Source: Palaemon carinicauda
Taxonomy: Eukaryota > Arthropoda > Malacostraca > Decapoda > Palaemonidae
Assembly: GCF_036898095.1 (NCBI RefSeq)
Contig: NC_090766.1
Coordinates: 42,780,165-42,844,164 of the forward strand
DNA: 64,000 bases
Direction of reading: 5' to 3'
How positions within the stretch are numbered: position 1 is the stretch's first letter; each line of letters starts with the position of its first letter. The position numbers and the translations under genes were made by a program. The notes below the pieces were generated by a model. The model saw only the letters and a program-made list of their open reading frames with translations, ran no database searches and was not told the DNA's origin. Positions 33,793 through 46,296 of the stretch are shown here, piece by piece.

Positions 33793-36700
33793 GCCACGTA
33801 TTACCCCTGGTGATCCTGGCCTTGTCAAAATTGCTGTCAGGGGCACACATTGTATTGTGAGCAATGATGTCACGTGTTAACCTAATTCCGATGACGTTTT
33901 GTAACATAGCTAACAAAGAAATGTAGATAGATTATGAAAGACCACCAGAGGGTTTAAGTCCTCATGATAACGTAATAGTCATCACTGAAACCAATATTTT
34001 CATCCACAAAATATCCATGGGATATAAGCTTCCAAACTGGTCGTGTTTGCATCGGAAACTAAGTAACTGAAGTAGGTTAACTTCTTGAGTGGTGTAAATT
34101 TGAAGTCAGGGATATTAATTGCTATTGATGTGAAAATAATTTTCATGCCTTCCTTCCTTCCTAAGATATATGTTTTACATGTTTATTTTTTTCTACAAAA
34201 TTCAGGAAAAGAAGGCTACCATAAAGCAGAGTTGTAAAGCTTGTGGTTACCAAGGAATGTTGGATATGAGGCACAAGCTGACAACCTTTATTCTTAAGAA
34301 TCCTCCAGGTGAGTACTATTTATGATAAACAAATTAAGATAGATTTATATCAATGTGTTTTAGTGGCGATCAATAGAATCTGGTAACTAACATTTAACCA
34401 TTAGCTCTATTTGACCCATATTTTATTATACTGTACATTGGTAACTAATTCAGTTATTTTAAAAACTGAATTCTTTGACAATTAGTTTACACTGTTGTTG
34501 TTTGTAAAATTTTTCAGATCTCAAGCCCAACCAGCAGGGTAATTCTTGTACCAAGAGGAAAGATCGCACAAAGAAGGCAGAAAATGGATCGCATAATGCA
34601 AGTCTGAGACCAAACTCCCCTCGGGCTGATAAATCAGACGCTTCAGATAATGACACGATTGGTGATTTTGATGACGTAAGTTATTACCCTTATTTTTGTT
34701 AAAATTTTCAGTAATTACATATTTGTTTCAATATTCAATATAAGATTTATGAAGTTTTATAAGCCTCAAAGGTAAAGTAACTTATAAATGGTAAAGGATT
34801 CTGTAATTGAGAAAAGAAAAGTTATAAAAATCTTACTTTGTAAAGGGTATGTAAAATTAAGCAAACCATTCTATACAAAATTTATACTCCACCTCTTAGA
34901 GGTAAGAAGTAGGTTGCTATTGAAACAATTCGATAACTGTAAATGTCCGTTTCTTTTACCAGAGTTGTGAAAAAATACAATTATTGCAGCTAAAATAAAG
35001 ATCTTATTCATGGCACATACATTTTAAAAATAGAAATAGATATGCAATCTTGACTTATCCATTTGTCTCATCAAATTTGGGAAATCAGTGACGCAATTTT
35101 AGAAAGGTATTAGTATATGGTAAAAACTTACCAAGATAAAGAAATATACTTTGCTTGCAGTTGTTTTTGCAATTTGATTAAGAAAGGGGAACAAACATGA
35201 CATCGTCTATATAATTTACATCAAAAACTGATTTCAACTAGGTATTTAACCATTGCTAAAATTGTGTGAAAAATGGAATGAGATGCAAATAGACCAAGGT
35301 TTAAAACTATTGCCATCTAAATCGCTTCAAGAGTTAATCATAATGTAATAGTGGGTGGAGCTTCTTATTGGTATGGTCAGCCAGGCATATATATTTTTTT
35401 TTTTATAAATAAATAAATAAATAAATAATGCCTTCTTTTGTCACCCAAGGTTTTTTTTTTTTTTTCAACAATTATTCTTCATCCCACTTGTTTGAGCAAA
35501 CAGTGTATCATATTTTTGAAAGTGTTTCTTAGTTAAATTTGCTTCAATACAGTATCTTTTGTACTTACTGATTTGGATATATTTAAAACAATAATTTTTT
35601 GTTGTATTAATATTATTTATCATATTTCAATGTCCTTCAAAGAATTTTCAAAGATAAGAACCCGAGAGTTATGAATTAAAAATTATTCAAATCGGTAGGA
35701 AATTGTGAACAAATAAAATTACTTCTATCATGTATGACTATGAGTAAGAATTCTTGATGGTTAGTAGGCCAACTCACTAGTAATAAGCAAGGTTGGGTAT
35801 GGGGGGGGGGGGGGGGCATTGAGCTTAATTATATTGAACTCGAAAACTTTGTTCAAGATCAACCCTTGCAAATCGTCTAGCTCTGTATCTATAGGAGGTA
35901 ATAGTAACTCAATTATTTTGATATACATTGTAAAGTATTTATTTTTTTTATTAGTCTTGAAATTTGGTGGGTAAAATATGCCATGAAGTTGTTTAAAAAT
36001 ATTTTACAATATAAAGAGATGTACGTTAATTTGTTGCTTGTAGTTTTATATTGAGGAATAGGTCATCATCATATAATTTCAATCTATTTGATCTGTTTTA
36101 TCCCCATTAAACTTGAAGTCTTAGCTTGTTTAACGTCATATGCTTTCTCAAAGTTTCCTCATGCAAATCAATTTCCATTTGCCAATGTCAAGTGAACATT
36201 AAACAGTACTACTGGCCAATACCTAGCTGCATGTATTTGATATTTTCTTTTTTATACTATTTTAGGATGACAATTGGTGTATTGATACAAGTGAGCGAGC
36301 AGTGAAGGAGAGACAGGAAACCTTGACATCGGGCGTGAAAAATCTTACCGTTTCCAATGACATCGAGAAGACCCAAAGTGAACGTCTAGAAGTATTTTTC
36401 GAGTATTGCAAGGTGAGAGGAATTTGATTAATGTTGCTATTAGTATTTGGTACTCTCTGGTTGAATCCTCATAAGCTGACTGTATGCAACGTTGGAAATA
36501 GATTTTGATCATAGCAGATCTTCAAATATTTTTCTTGTAATTTGTTTTTACTACAATGGACATGTTTTGATGATTGTCTTGTAATGTTACATTGTAGTAG
36601 TACATGTTATTTGTGGTGGGTGACTGTATACTACATTTTTTTTTTCTTAAACTTTTAATTCCATAAGATGTATTCTGTCAGGTTTTTTTTTCCTTTCTCC

Positions 36701-39700
36701 AGCCCCATTTGAGTTTGTCAGAAGTCTTTATATCCCCAAAATACTTGATCCTTTCATAAAAAGGGGTAAACATAAATAATGCTTTTCAAAAGTCTCCTTG
36801 CTGTTCTGTCAACCAGAACAGTACCACAGATCAGAGAAAGTTTTTGATGTGAAAATAATGCTGTACAGTAATGAAGTTTCCTTTTCAATACAACTAGTTT
36901 TTTGTAAATAATTTTAAACATATCTTAAAATATTTTTATTTTTTAAAAAGGCCATTGATACACTGTATTTGGAAAGGTTTTGTACTTGTAGATATTTTGT
37001 TTCAAATTAGCCCATTTATGAATTTGAGTGTACGATTCAAATTAATTACACATCATGTATTCTTTTAGTTTTGATAATATTGTACTTAGCAAAGCAAACC
37101 ATGCCAAAACTGTCCCTGCCAAAGGGGCAAAACTTATTGGAACAATGCTGGTAGCTCACTCCTAGAGGTGGCGCCTGTTTGTCTTTTGCGATTGTCAGCA
37201 AGAGGTACAATGTGATAAGGGGACTTTTCTTTTAATGGGATGTACAGTACAATTATGTTTACCCAATGCCCAAGTAGAGCATACGGTATATTGGTGATAA
37301 AAAAAGAAACTGTGAAGATAACGCAACATGGTGCAGGAAGAGCTCTATCAGTCCTTAACAAAGGATTTTAGTCCCAGGCTACGATTTTGACAATTACCAG
37401 ACAAAAAATTAGTAAAGGAGGTTATAAAAATTATAGTAATGAAAAAAAAAAATCATGTATTGATGATTTGGTATAACTCCAGTACCTATAACTTGGGTGG
37501 AAGATCACACACAATAATATATACTGCTTAGCCTATGCATGCGGGCTATGATCGACTGTCTAAGAGTCCCCGCCCGTATACAATTTCTGGCCAATCTGTG
37601 CATGCACATGCTTGACAGGATAAAGTAAGAAGACTATTTGAATTGCTAAAGGAATGATACTATTCTCCCTACACTAAAGTGTTACTGCTAGTAACAAGTG
37701 GGATTGTTCTGAAATAAAAGTGATTTGCCCAAGTAAATATGCGATGCAGTCGACAGGCTTATGCTAGAAGCAGAATGCGTGAATGTATACGTTTATCAAG
37801 GCGCAAACATGATGCCTTTTAAAATGCAATTAGTTCTTTTAATGGAAGAATTTCTTGGCTATGAATGTTACAATTATCAAAACCCTATAGCATTAAAGAA
37901 TGTTAGCAAGCACTTGCTTTTACAGCAAATTTTCATAACTGCCTACATAAGATGTCAATTGAAAGAAAAGCTGGCAAAAAATCTTAATGATGAAAGAAGC
38001 GATTCAGCAATTTAGGGCATAAACATAGTGCGTGAGGAAAATATCGATCGAGTATTTATAACAACTGTCCAGTCTTCACTAGCATAAATGAGAATTGTCA
38101 CAATTCCCTCCCACATTTCAACTTGGCCCAACATGTACGACTTGAAGTTTTTTTGTTTAAAAAAAAAAAATGTTTAACCCATTTTATTTCCTCTTCATCT
38201 CGCATCGTTTCATTTTCCTAATATTGCCTTGTGTTATTGATCCTCTGCCACCTTCCAATTTGATGTGATTCATGTCAAGTGTGGTATAAAGGTACAGTTT
38301 AGAATACGACTTCTAGAGAAACAGTAGTTTGCTTTTGAATCGTTTTGACTGCTATGTGATAAGGTTCGGGTGCAGGAAACACTAACCATTATTATTATGG
38401 TTTTATTTAATGTTCTGGTGTAGGAATTGCTTCCCACTATTATTATTATTTTTACTGTATAGCATTTTGGTGTAGGAATCTCTCCCTTTTATATTTATCG
38501 TTTGTATATTTTGCCAGTTGACCAGCTGTCACATGAAGAAAATGTGTTGAGAAAATAGGGAACATACAATAAAATTTACAATGGTTTTTCTTTTATCTTT
38601 CTAGGCTAAAAAAGAAGCTGGCCTCCTAAAGCCTGGTGCGGAGGTATCCTTGTTCAAAGACATTGCCTCGGAAGCAGAGCGGCTCGAAATTAAGGAGAAT
38701 AAAGCTGTGATGGTTTTGGTGGAAGTTCTATTGGATGATAATATAATTAAGCAGGTATGATTATAAAAGTTTACCGTTGGAAATATTACCATCTTTTACA
38801 GATATATAATTTGTTGAGAAAGTGTAGGAACTTCATTTACCTTCGAAATAAACCTGATTCAATCTGCCTTTTGGTAATCTGTATTGCATTATTTACTGTA
38901 GTGAGTAGAGCACACAATATATTTTTGGAATGCTATCATATCCAAAGTTCTGAAATGAATAAGTAAAATTTACTGCAGGGCAAGATTATGAAGGAATTAG
39001 TTAAAGATATGAGAAAGCAAAGCTAACTAAATAAAAATCATAAGAGTGAGAAAATAATTAAGTTAATAACAAGTAGAGCAACATAATTAAATATATCAAT
39101 AAAAGATATCAGGCATTGCAGGTACACAAGAATAGGGTTAAGAGGGCAAGTGGGCCGCCTTAAAATCATGTTATTTTGTGGGGTTACAACCATTTTTATT
39201 TTCTTTATGTGAACTTTTTAAGACCACACCTTTGTATGGCATTCACCATCAGATAATTGCATCTCTTAATTTATGCTTTCTGATCCCTTGTTTATTTTTA
39301 TTGTATTCTTATCTGTGATTATTTTATCATTATAGTTTCTTTTATCAGTACTTTACAGTTTATTTGATATTATGTAACAACTTTCAAGTTAACCTAGTAG
39401 TTAGAATTAAAGGACTTTGGAACGACTGTATGACTTTGACGTAGGAACTAAACAGTCACTTAGATTTTGTCTTATCTTTCAGATTCCTCAGTACCGTATC
39501 CTCTTGCTGCATTTCACTCATGGAAATCCCAAGTCTCAGAAGTACTTCATTGGAGCTGTGGAAAAATTGATAGAACTGAAGAAGTCTGTACTGCTCCCAA
39601 GGGTTCCAGTTATATTGAAGGTAATTTTATATCGGATTTCTGTATTCTCAAATCAGTAATAGTCACTTTGTATGTTAATCCTTATGATGTACCTAGGTTT

Positions 39701-42700
39701 TTCATTCTATAAAAAGTTATGACAAATTTTTAATAATTTTTCAGTTGGATCATAGGTGTAGATAAAGGAATGAAATAACAAGGTTTCACTCTTTATTCAA
39801 CTCGACAATATAGTAAGCAGTATCTTGAAAAGTTATGAACGAGGTTAGAAATGAAAGTTTAATTGAATATAAAATTTAATAAAATTTTACAAAACTAGTC
39901 GACCCATAAAATGACTAGCAATAAGAATTTACTAAAATCTGTTAAAATATTTTATCAAAGTTGAACTTGGTGAGAACAGCTATTTGCATCCACTTGTGAT
40001 ACTATTTAGTAATTTTCTATGAGAATTCCATTATTAAGCAATTTACTGATGAGATGTAAGTTGGGGAAAAAAGTTCATTTCAGACTTAGAAAAATTTGAT
40101 CATGTACATAAAATTTTGAATTAGAATATTGATTATTTATGGCCTCAATGCATCTATAAACGTCTGTGATGTACAAAGTAATTTTAGCAGAAAGATAAAA
40201 GCTATAGAAAATATTCATAATATAGAATATTACACATTAACCAAATGTATACAAGTGCTAAAGCAGTTGAGGAAATATATGAACAGAAAGACCTAGTGGT
40301 GGCTTGATACCTGATAACGTTTTCCAAAGCAGGAATTGTTTAGTACACAGCTTCAGCTTCTTTTATATCCTGTAATGAATGTTGGTGTCATGATGAAAGA
40401 TTTGGGGCAGGAATAATGATTTTTAGTTATAGCCGTCACAATTCAGACTTATACTAATTTTGACTTAAAATGATGATTGAGAAATCAGTTTTGTGTTGAT
40501 TGTTAATTTAAGATTTTTTTTTTTTTAATGACTTGAAAGCTCTTAGCTTGGTTTTGAATCTAGTAGTGAGCAAATTTGTTTTTGAGGTTGGTTTAGAATC
40601 TGGCTGAGCAGTAATAAAATCACAAGAGTGTCTTACATTGTCTTGGATTTGTGTTCATTAATTTTTACAATTACAATTATTTGTGTGAATGCTCTTATAC
40701 TTCTTGTGTAACTGTAGGGTTTTATCGTGAACATATTTGAGTGCTGAATGGCCTCAGACTTCAGAACTGGGTTATGTAGCCCATGTTAAATAAAATTCAA
40801 TCCAGCTATTTATACTAGTCTCGCAGTTGTATTGTGTGTGTAAAGAAATTCAATTGACATGAACTTTTTTAAATAGATTTCTCCAAATGTTTCAGGCAAT
40901 GTATGACAGTGATGTTATTGAAGAGGAAGTGCTCTTGGATTGGGGAAAGAAAGTCTCCAAGAAATACGTCAGTAAAGAGACTGCCTCTGAAATACATGAA
41001 AAGGCTCAACCATTTTTGAAGTGGCTGCAGGAGGCTGAAGTAGAGGAAACGACTGAAGAGGAGGAAGATTCTGATATAGAGGTAGGTTTTACTTTTGCTC
41101 AGTAGGAATGTCAGCTTGTGCTTTTAACTTTAAATATTGGCGGTAAATGAATGCTGAACTAATATAACTTAGTGCCTACTTTTTGTCACAAAATTATCTC
41201 TTGATTAAAGAGTTGCTTTGAAAGAGGGGTTGCAAAATATTATGACAAGAAGATAATTCATATACTTTGTAAAATTAAGGAAGTGATATTGCACTTCATT
41301 TCTCTTGACTTCAGAGATTAGGAAATTTTTATCTTTCTTCTTTTACCCTTGCTTAATCACTTCTATAATAATGTTACTAATGTAAAATATCTTTTTATGT
41401 GCTAGTGTTGATCATCTTGTCTTAGTACTGGATTTTTTTTTTAATATATTTTGCTTTGGAAGGAACCTTGGTATCTAAACTTACAGAGGAATAATGTTGG
41501 AATTCTCCATGGTAAATTTTGTTACATAGGAATATTAGAATTTTCCCTCTCCATAATAAATGTGGTTAATGGTTTAACATAAATTTACTTTTTGTTTAGT
41601 AAGCATTCATCCATTTCTAATTTACCTCGTCAGATCAAGTGCTAAACCTCTTTACTCTACTAAAACTGTCAAAACCAGGTAGTAGGTTAGCCAAGGCACC
41701 AGCCACCCGTTGAGATGCTACCGCTAGAGAATTATATGGTCCTTTGATTGGCCAGACAATACTACATTGGATCCCTCTCTCTGGTTACGGCTCATTTGAC
41801 ACACACACAATAGTTGGCCTATTCTTTACACATTCTCTTCTTTCCTCATACACGTGACAACACGGAAATTACCAAACAATTCTTCTCTCAGGGGGTTGGC
41901 TACTATACTGTGGTTGTTCAGCGGCTACTTTCCCTTGGTAAGAGTAGAAGAGACTTTAGCTATGTTAGCAGCTCTTCTAGGAGGACACTCCAAAATCAAA
42001 CCATTATTCTCTTGTCATGGCTAGTGCCATAGCCTCTGTACCATGGCCTTCCACTGTCTTGGGTTAGAGATCTCTTGCTTGAGGGTACACTCGGGCACAC
42101 TATTCTGTCTTGTTTCTCATCCTCTTGTTATTTAGAAGTGTTATCCTCTTAATATTTTCAGGCTTTTATAGTTTATATTTGAAATATTTATTTAAATATC
42201 ATTTGTTCTTAAACTTCTCTAGTAGTTTTTCCTTATTTCCTTTCCTCACTGGGTTTCTTATTCACATGCTCGTAAGGTCTGCGAAATTTTTTAATTCCAA
42301 GTCTATGAATTTGCTCTCAAGTAATTTTTTCTGTTGTATTGGTTTTCTGACATTCTTTTCCCAAGCAGTAAAGTTTAGTTATGGCCAGAATTTGATGATT
42401 GCCAATAATCCCATGTGATAACTTTTTTTTTTTTTTTTTCTTTTTTAATATGAATATTATTTTGAATATTCTAAATAGATAACATTTATTCTCGAGGTTA
42501 CGTATACATTCGGCCTGAGATGTTCGGGTTATAGTTAGAGTATTATAAAGAGGCTTATGGGCTTTAATGTACTGTGGTAAATGGTGTATTTGCTACTGCC
42601 ATACTACCTTCAACCTTGAGGACATGTGATAACTGATCAACACGTATTAAAGCTGCCAAAGATTTTTGAGTGTCGAGTGTCCCCTTCCTCATAATTTTAT

Positions 42701-43002
42701 TTTTATACCATTTTCTAAGTAATTCCAGGTTTTTTTTTTCACTCCACTCCGTTAATTTTATTTGTATACCATTTTCTTATTAATTCCCAGGTTATAGCAA
42801 TTTATCTTATACTGCAAGTTACAGGTATTTTCTTTCTTTATCACAGATCGAGTACGATGAGAAAGCAAGAGGTCAGACTCTGAAAGAACAAGAGACCAAA
42901 AATGAAGATGGAACTATTACAGGAACTCCAAAGATTGTTGCTCCAGATGAAGCTGATGAAGAGGAGGACGATGACAGTGATGTGGATATAGACAATTTGT
43001 AA
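32149..43002 (+). CDS. eIF5: eIF5, eukaryotic translation initiation factor 5 (nine coding exons)
   Basis: Joined exons 32149-32302, 33241-33422, 34206-34308, 34518-34675, 36266-36412, 38605-38754, 39483-39620, 40896-41081 and 42847-43002 give 1,374 bp, 457 residues plus TAA; animal eIF5 is about 430-465 residues. All introns are GT-AG and phases agree. eIF5 is the cytosolic GTPase-activating protein for eIF2-GTP in the 43S/48S complex and takes part in start-codon choice. The N-terminal domain (about 1-145) opens MSYNVNRSV and keeps the arginine finger Arg15 (FYRYKMPK), Lys33 and Lys55, and a zinc ribbon with Cys99, Cys102, Cys122 and Cys125 (CPEC, CKAC). A charged linker (about 147-250) leads to the C-terminal W2/HEAT domain (about 250-405), which binds eIF2-beta, eIF1 and eIF3c in relatives, ending in an acidic-aromatic box ([13 protein letters not shown]) and an acidic tail finishing in DIDNL. 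No damage is seen. It is the only host gene I can support. Confidence 0.97.
32404..33047 (+). mobile_element. LINE (L2/CR1-like) in eIF5 intron 1, with an inverted 5' part
   Basis: 32600-33047 encodes the polymerase C-terminus on the plus strand ([33 protein letters not shown]) and ends in the TAGCTTAGCTAGTAATAAT tail, like 27640-28118. The adjoining 32470-32570 encodes an internal RT block on the minus strand ([20 protein letters not shown], relatives read VVDGHHSEYRNVISGVPQG). The two blocks belong to the same kind of protein but point in opposite directions. It sits wholly within the intron and no exon is disturbed. Confidence 0.75.
33241..33422 (+). CDS. eIF5: eIF5 coding exon 2
   Basis: Acceptor TTTTCTTTTCAG, donor GTAAGG. 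Encodes residues 52-112, including [17 protein letters not shown] and the first zinc-ribbon pair CPEC. Confidence 0.97.
34206..34308 (+). CDS. eIF5: eIF5 coding exon 3
   Basis: Acceptor AAAATTCAG, donor GTGAGT. Carries the second zinc pair ([12 protein letters not shown]) and TFILKNPP. Confidence 0.97.
34518..34675 (+). CDS. eIF5: eIF5 coding exon 4
   Basis: Acceptor ATTTTTCAG, donor GTAAGT. Lys/Ser/Asp-rich linker ([14 protein letters not shown]). Confidence 0.95.
34676..36265. other. eIF5 intron 4
   Basis: 1,590 bp, AT-rich. Holds an AAAT-type tetranucleotide repeat near 35404-35428 and a 16-base G run at 35801-35816. No other feature seen. Confidence 0.9.
36266..36412 (+). CDS. eIF5: eIF5 coding exon 5
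   Basis: Acceptor TATTTTAG, donor GTGAGA. Contains the conserved [16 protein letters not shown] block (human-type DD.W..DTSEEAV) and FFEYCK. Confidence 0.95.
36413..38604. other. eIF5 intron 5
   Basis: 2,192 bp, the longest eIF5 intron. A loose threefold repeat containing GGTGTAGGAA or GGGTGCAGGAA with ATTATTATT lies at about 38365-38490. The short open frames at 37134-37361 and 37761-38015 have no recognised motif. Confidence 0.85.
38605..38754 (+). CDS. eIF5: eIF5 coding exon 6
   Basis: Acceptor ATCTTTCTAG, donor GTATGA. Fifty codons of the W2 domain start ([20 protein letters not shown]). Confidence 0.95.
39483..39620 (+). CDS. eIF5: eIF5 coding exon 7
   Basis: Acceptor ATCTTTCAG, donor GTAATT. 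Forty-six codons in the W2 domain ([19 protein letters not shown]). Confidence 0.95.
40896..41081 (+). CDS. eIF5: eIF5 coding exon 8
   Basis: Acceptor AATGTTTCAG, donor GTAGGT. Sixty-two codons with [13 protein letters not shown] and [10 protein letters not shown], the W2 domain end, and part of the acidic box. Confidence 0.96.
41700..42257 (+). mobile_element. SINE-like element in eIF5 intron 8
   Basis: Starts with AGCCACCCGTTGAGATGCTACC and keeps the family order through TTTCCTCACTGGG, but the last ~90 bp of the usual tail (GGAGCCC..GGGCTTATAGC and the AAT repeat) are missing. It is the only near-full copy with a lost 3' end. Confidence 0.75.
42847..43002 (+). CDS. eIF5: eIF5 coding exon 9 (terminal)
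   Basis: Acceptor TTTATCACAG. Fifty-one codons plus [15 protein letters not shown], then an acidic tail ending in DSDVDIDNL. Confidence 0.96.
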   Translation: MEYDEKARGQTLKEQETKNEDGTITGTPKIVAPDEADEEEDDDSDVDIDNL

Positions 43003-43075
43003 ATTAATCTTAAAAGGAAATCATAACATTTCATTTATTGGCAAGTTGGCTGTTGAGTATTTGATCGGAAGGTAG

Positions 43076-43081
43076 AATAAA
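43076..43081 (+). terminator. Candidate poly(A) signal of eIF5
   Basis: AATAAA 74 bp after the stop codon. A second AATAAA is at 43142-43147, 140 bp after the stop. Confidence 0.6.
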
Positions 43082-43149
43082 GGGAAATAGTGGCATAATC
43101 TCAAACGTACTTTGTCCATCTTGATTTATTGAGTGTACTGGAATAAATT

Positions 43150-45529
43150 TCTATGCAGCAGTGGTGGCAAAGAATTTTTGTTTGCTGAAACTTTACTTAT
43201 TTTTTCTTTTACTTTGCAAAAGAGAGTATTGTGCCCCTATTTGAATTTCCAGGCAAAAAATTATGGTCATGCAATTTTATCTTCAAAAGAGCTTGGCAAA
43301 ACATTCTTTTGGGGCACTACCGTTTTAGTGCTTTTGTTTATTGGTTTGTTTTCAGGGGTTATAAATTTCTTGGTAATTTTTTTTTAAGTAAGGAATATAT
43401 AAGCATATGCTTTTTCCATAGTCAGTTTAAAAATATGTAGTCACTTTGCCATGTAATGATCATGTTGCATGTGAAATTTTAATACATTATAGGATGGAGT
43501 TAGTTCGTTATTTGTATCTTCATGGAATTGAATTGCAAAGGTCTTGCAATTTTCTCACTTATTTCTCAAATTTTATCGCGGCAGTTTTAGCCTGTGTCAA
43601 GCTGCATTAGGAAGCTAAAGTATTTGCATTGCTGAACTCGAGGCTGAAGCTTTAAAAGTGGTTGTCTGTCTAGTTTAAGGGGTCAGATTGCCTATGATGG
43701 TCATCCAAATTATGGAGATTCATAGCAAGCCTTTAAATATATGGCAGTTTTTCATATTGGTGTTTGGGCCCTTTTTCAGGTAGTCAGCTTTTGAAATATG
43801 ATTTTATACATTACTCTGTCAACAGAACTGAAAATATCCAGCTTGTGGGTTCTTGTGTAATCTTTTATCTTGGTGGAATTTTTTTTTTCTTTTTTTTTTT
43901 TTGCGTTTTCAAATAATGTAGCTGCATAAGTGGCATTGGGTGATATTGGGAGTGTTGACATAAAATGTTCTAAAGAATAGGGAAAAAGTATCTCTCTACC
44001 ACTGGAATTGGTAGGTAGACAGTATTATCCCCAACTTTTCATTTTATTTTCAACACCTTTTTTTGTGGTGTGGCGGCTTTTAATTTTCCAACGGAGACTA
44101 GTTTAGGACTGTGATCTTAGAAGAAGTGGGTTAAGGAGAAATGGCTTGTTTTGAGAATTGTATTATTGCAAGGACTCAAAGTAAATGCTTTTGATCACAT
44201 AGAAAAACTCAGCCATATCCTCTTTATCCATTTCATGTAATAGAATGGCGTATATTGAAGTTAAAGTCATGATATAAGAGTACACATTCCTAGTGTCAAC
44301 CCATACTAAGAGTGACTTGGGAGTAGTGCCATTCTTTAGATTCACTGGACATTGCAATGAAGGCACTCTCTCAGGAAAGCAGCATTAGTGTCAGAAATTC
44401 TCACAATTTTTTCCAGCTCTGCTGTACCTGGGTTAGGATTAACATATTTTGACATAAGAGGCAGCTTGGTGGGGTGACACTAGGATGTTAGTGTGTTGGC
44501 CTTCTCATTTTCCATAAAGCCATTAAATGTTGATTAATGTGGAATTCTATTTTTAAAAAAAATCTTGCCAAATCCTATATAATTTTAAACTGGCTGAATG
44601 TAATTTTTTTTGTAAATAGATCCCAAATGAGAAAGAAGTGGAATAAGAGATTCTGTAATGTTTTTTTGGTTGAAAGGTTGTGTTTATTATTCTCCCTTTA
44701 GGCAGGGAGTACAGTGCACGATGTATTCTATTCCACAGGTTTGCCATCTTACGACATGTATTAGGCGGCTGCCGCAGGTTTTTCTTACTTTTTTTTTTTT
44801 TTTTGAAATGTAAAGCTCTTGAATAATCGTTGCAGCATCCAGAGTAGTATTTATTATCCTCTAGAGTGTGGGTTTTCATGTGTATTTAATTTCCTTCAGT
44901 CAAAACAATAGGTAGTTTGGCTTTGTTTGTATAAGATTAGAGGTAAGTAAGTAATGACTTGAGGTATCAAATGAAATCAACATAATTTTGTCAACAGAAT
45001 AATTTCTCTATTCTTGGACACGTATAGACTTACTACTGATTCCTGGCAATATGCATGTTAGCAGCACCTTTTACTTTAACTGTTCCCCAATTACTACAAT
45101 TTCATTTCTCGGCATCAAGAAAAATATTTCTTGCAATCAATTTGAAGTCACTATGGCAAGTGGTGTTGGTTGGGGACCTTCAAGGAGCAACTATATATTG
45201 TACTAAAGACCGACTTGCAGGTTTTAGGGAATTCTTTAGACCAGAATCAAATGCTTCAATTTTTACTCTGAATACCTATTCACACCTAAAAGTTATTTTT
45301 CCTGTCAAGATATACAGACGAAGAAAAAAGAAACCTACAGAATTGGGAGAGGACCGTTTCACAGTTTCTTGTTACCCGTACAATAAACACTTGGCTTTTG
45401 CTGCCGTCACCGAGCTCTTGCTGCTCAGCTGCCATTGTTTGGACGCAATCTTTAAGATCTTTACCTTTTTTTGATGAAAAACAATGTTCGGTCGTGTGCA
45501 CTTAGCCCATGTTATACAATACAGTACTG
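43150..45529. other. Intergenic DNA downstream of eIF5
   Basis: T-rich, with long T runs near 43875-43902 and 44785-44805. Open frames of 60-140 codons here have no motif, no exon support and ordinary AT-rich composition; the longest, 45055-45474, looks like chance. Confidence 0.5.
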
Positions 45530-45722
45530 TATACCAAATTTCAATGCTATAGCTTTAAAACTATGGGAGAAGATAGAATTTGATAGTCAACGTATAGTTT
45601 TGAGATACATTCAAAGTTTTTCTTTGCACTTTTACAAAGGCAATATGATTATTATGAATTTTATACAGTACCTGTATTCTGTTTTGGGTATTAATACACC
45701 AAAACTGTTGCTATCATTATTT
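45530..45722 (+). repeat. Interspersed ~1.2 kb repeat, partial copy C
   Basis: Matches the middle of copies A and B (ACCAAATTTCAATGCTAT, TTTGAGATACATTCAAAGTT, ATTAATACACCAAAACTGTT) and also has an empty TTAA site. It is cut by the left end of DIRS-like element 2 at about 45723. I could not find the missing right part after that element. Confidence 0.75.
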
Positions 45723-45723
45723 T

Positions 45724-45754
45724 AAACATAAGACTTACCCGGTAGTTATATATA
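45724..45754 (+). repeat. Left inverted terminal repeat of DIRS-like element 2
   Basis: Begins AAACATAAGACTTACCCGGT. Its reverse complement matches 52242-52272 at 30 of 31 positions. Confidence 0.9.
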
Positions 45755-46296
45755 AAGCTTACGTCCTTGACGTCACGGCAGATAATACAAAACTCGCGCC
45801 AATCACCGATTGGATAGCCAGGTGTAACACCCCTGCGCCCTAGCGAGGTACCTAGGAACCATTCCAGGAACCCTCATATATTCCCTGCCGTCGCTAGCGG
45901 CGACACGTGGATATTCTGCTCGTCAGTTTGCTGATATTTACTGATTTACTTTGGTGATGTACAAAACTTTGGTTGTTGACTCCCGCTTGTTGGATTTTGC
46001 TATTGGATATTCTTGGATACGATTGGATTTAGAAATTTTTGACCCTTGTTTGTTGATTTCTCTCAAAACTTTTTCAAAATGGCCACCCCCTCATAACTTT
46101 CAGGATGTGGGTGTAAGACTCGAATGGTAAAGATTGTGATTTGGGTGATCGTTGTGATGAGTGTGTTCTTTAGTCAGAGCATGAATGGATCGAGTTTGAT
46201 CGCTATAGGCGTAAACTTCAAAGGGATAGATTAAGACGAAGTTCTTCAAAAGACCTTTCCTCTAACCATGTCACTGGCCCTATTCCTTCCCCTGCA

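Noticed and set aside
32149..43002. Retrocopy or pseudogene status for eIF5
   Set aside because: Eight introns with consistent phases, no stops and intact functional residues indicate the functional gene.
45055..45474. 139-codon plus-strand frame downstream of eIF5
   Set aside because: No conserved motif, no splice or promoter context, ordinary AT-rich composition. Treated as chance.
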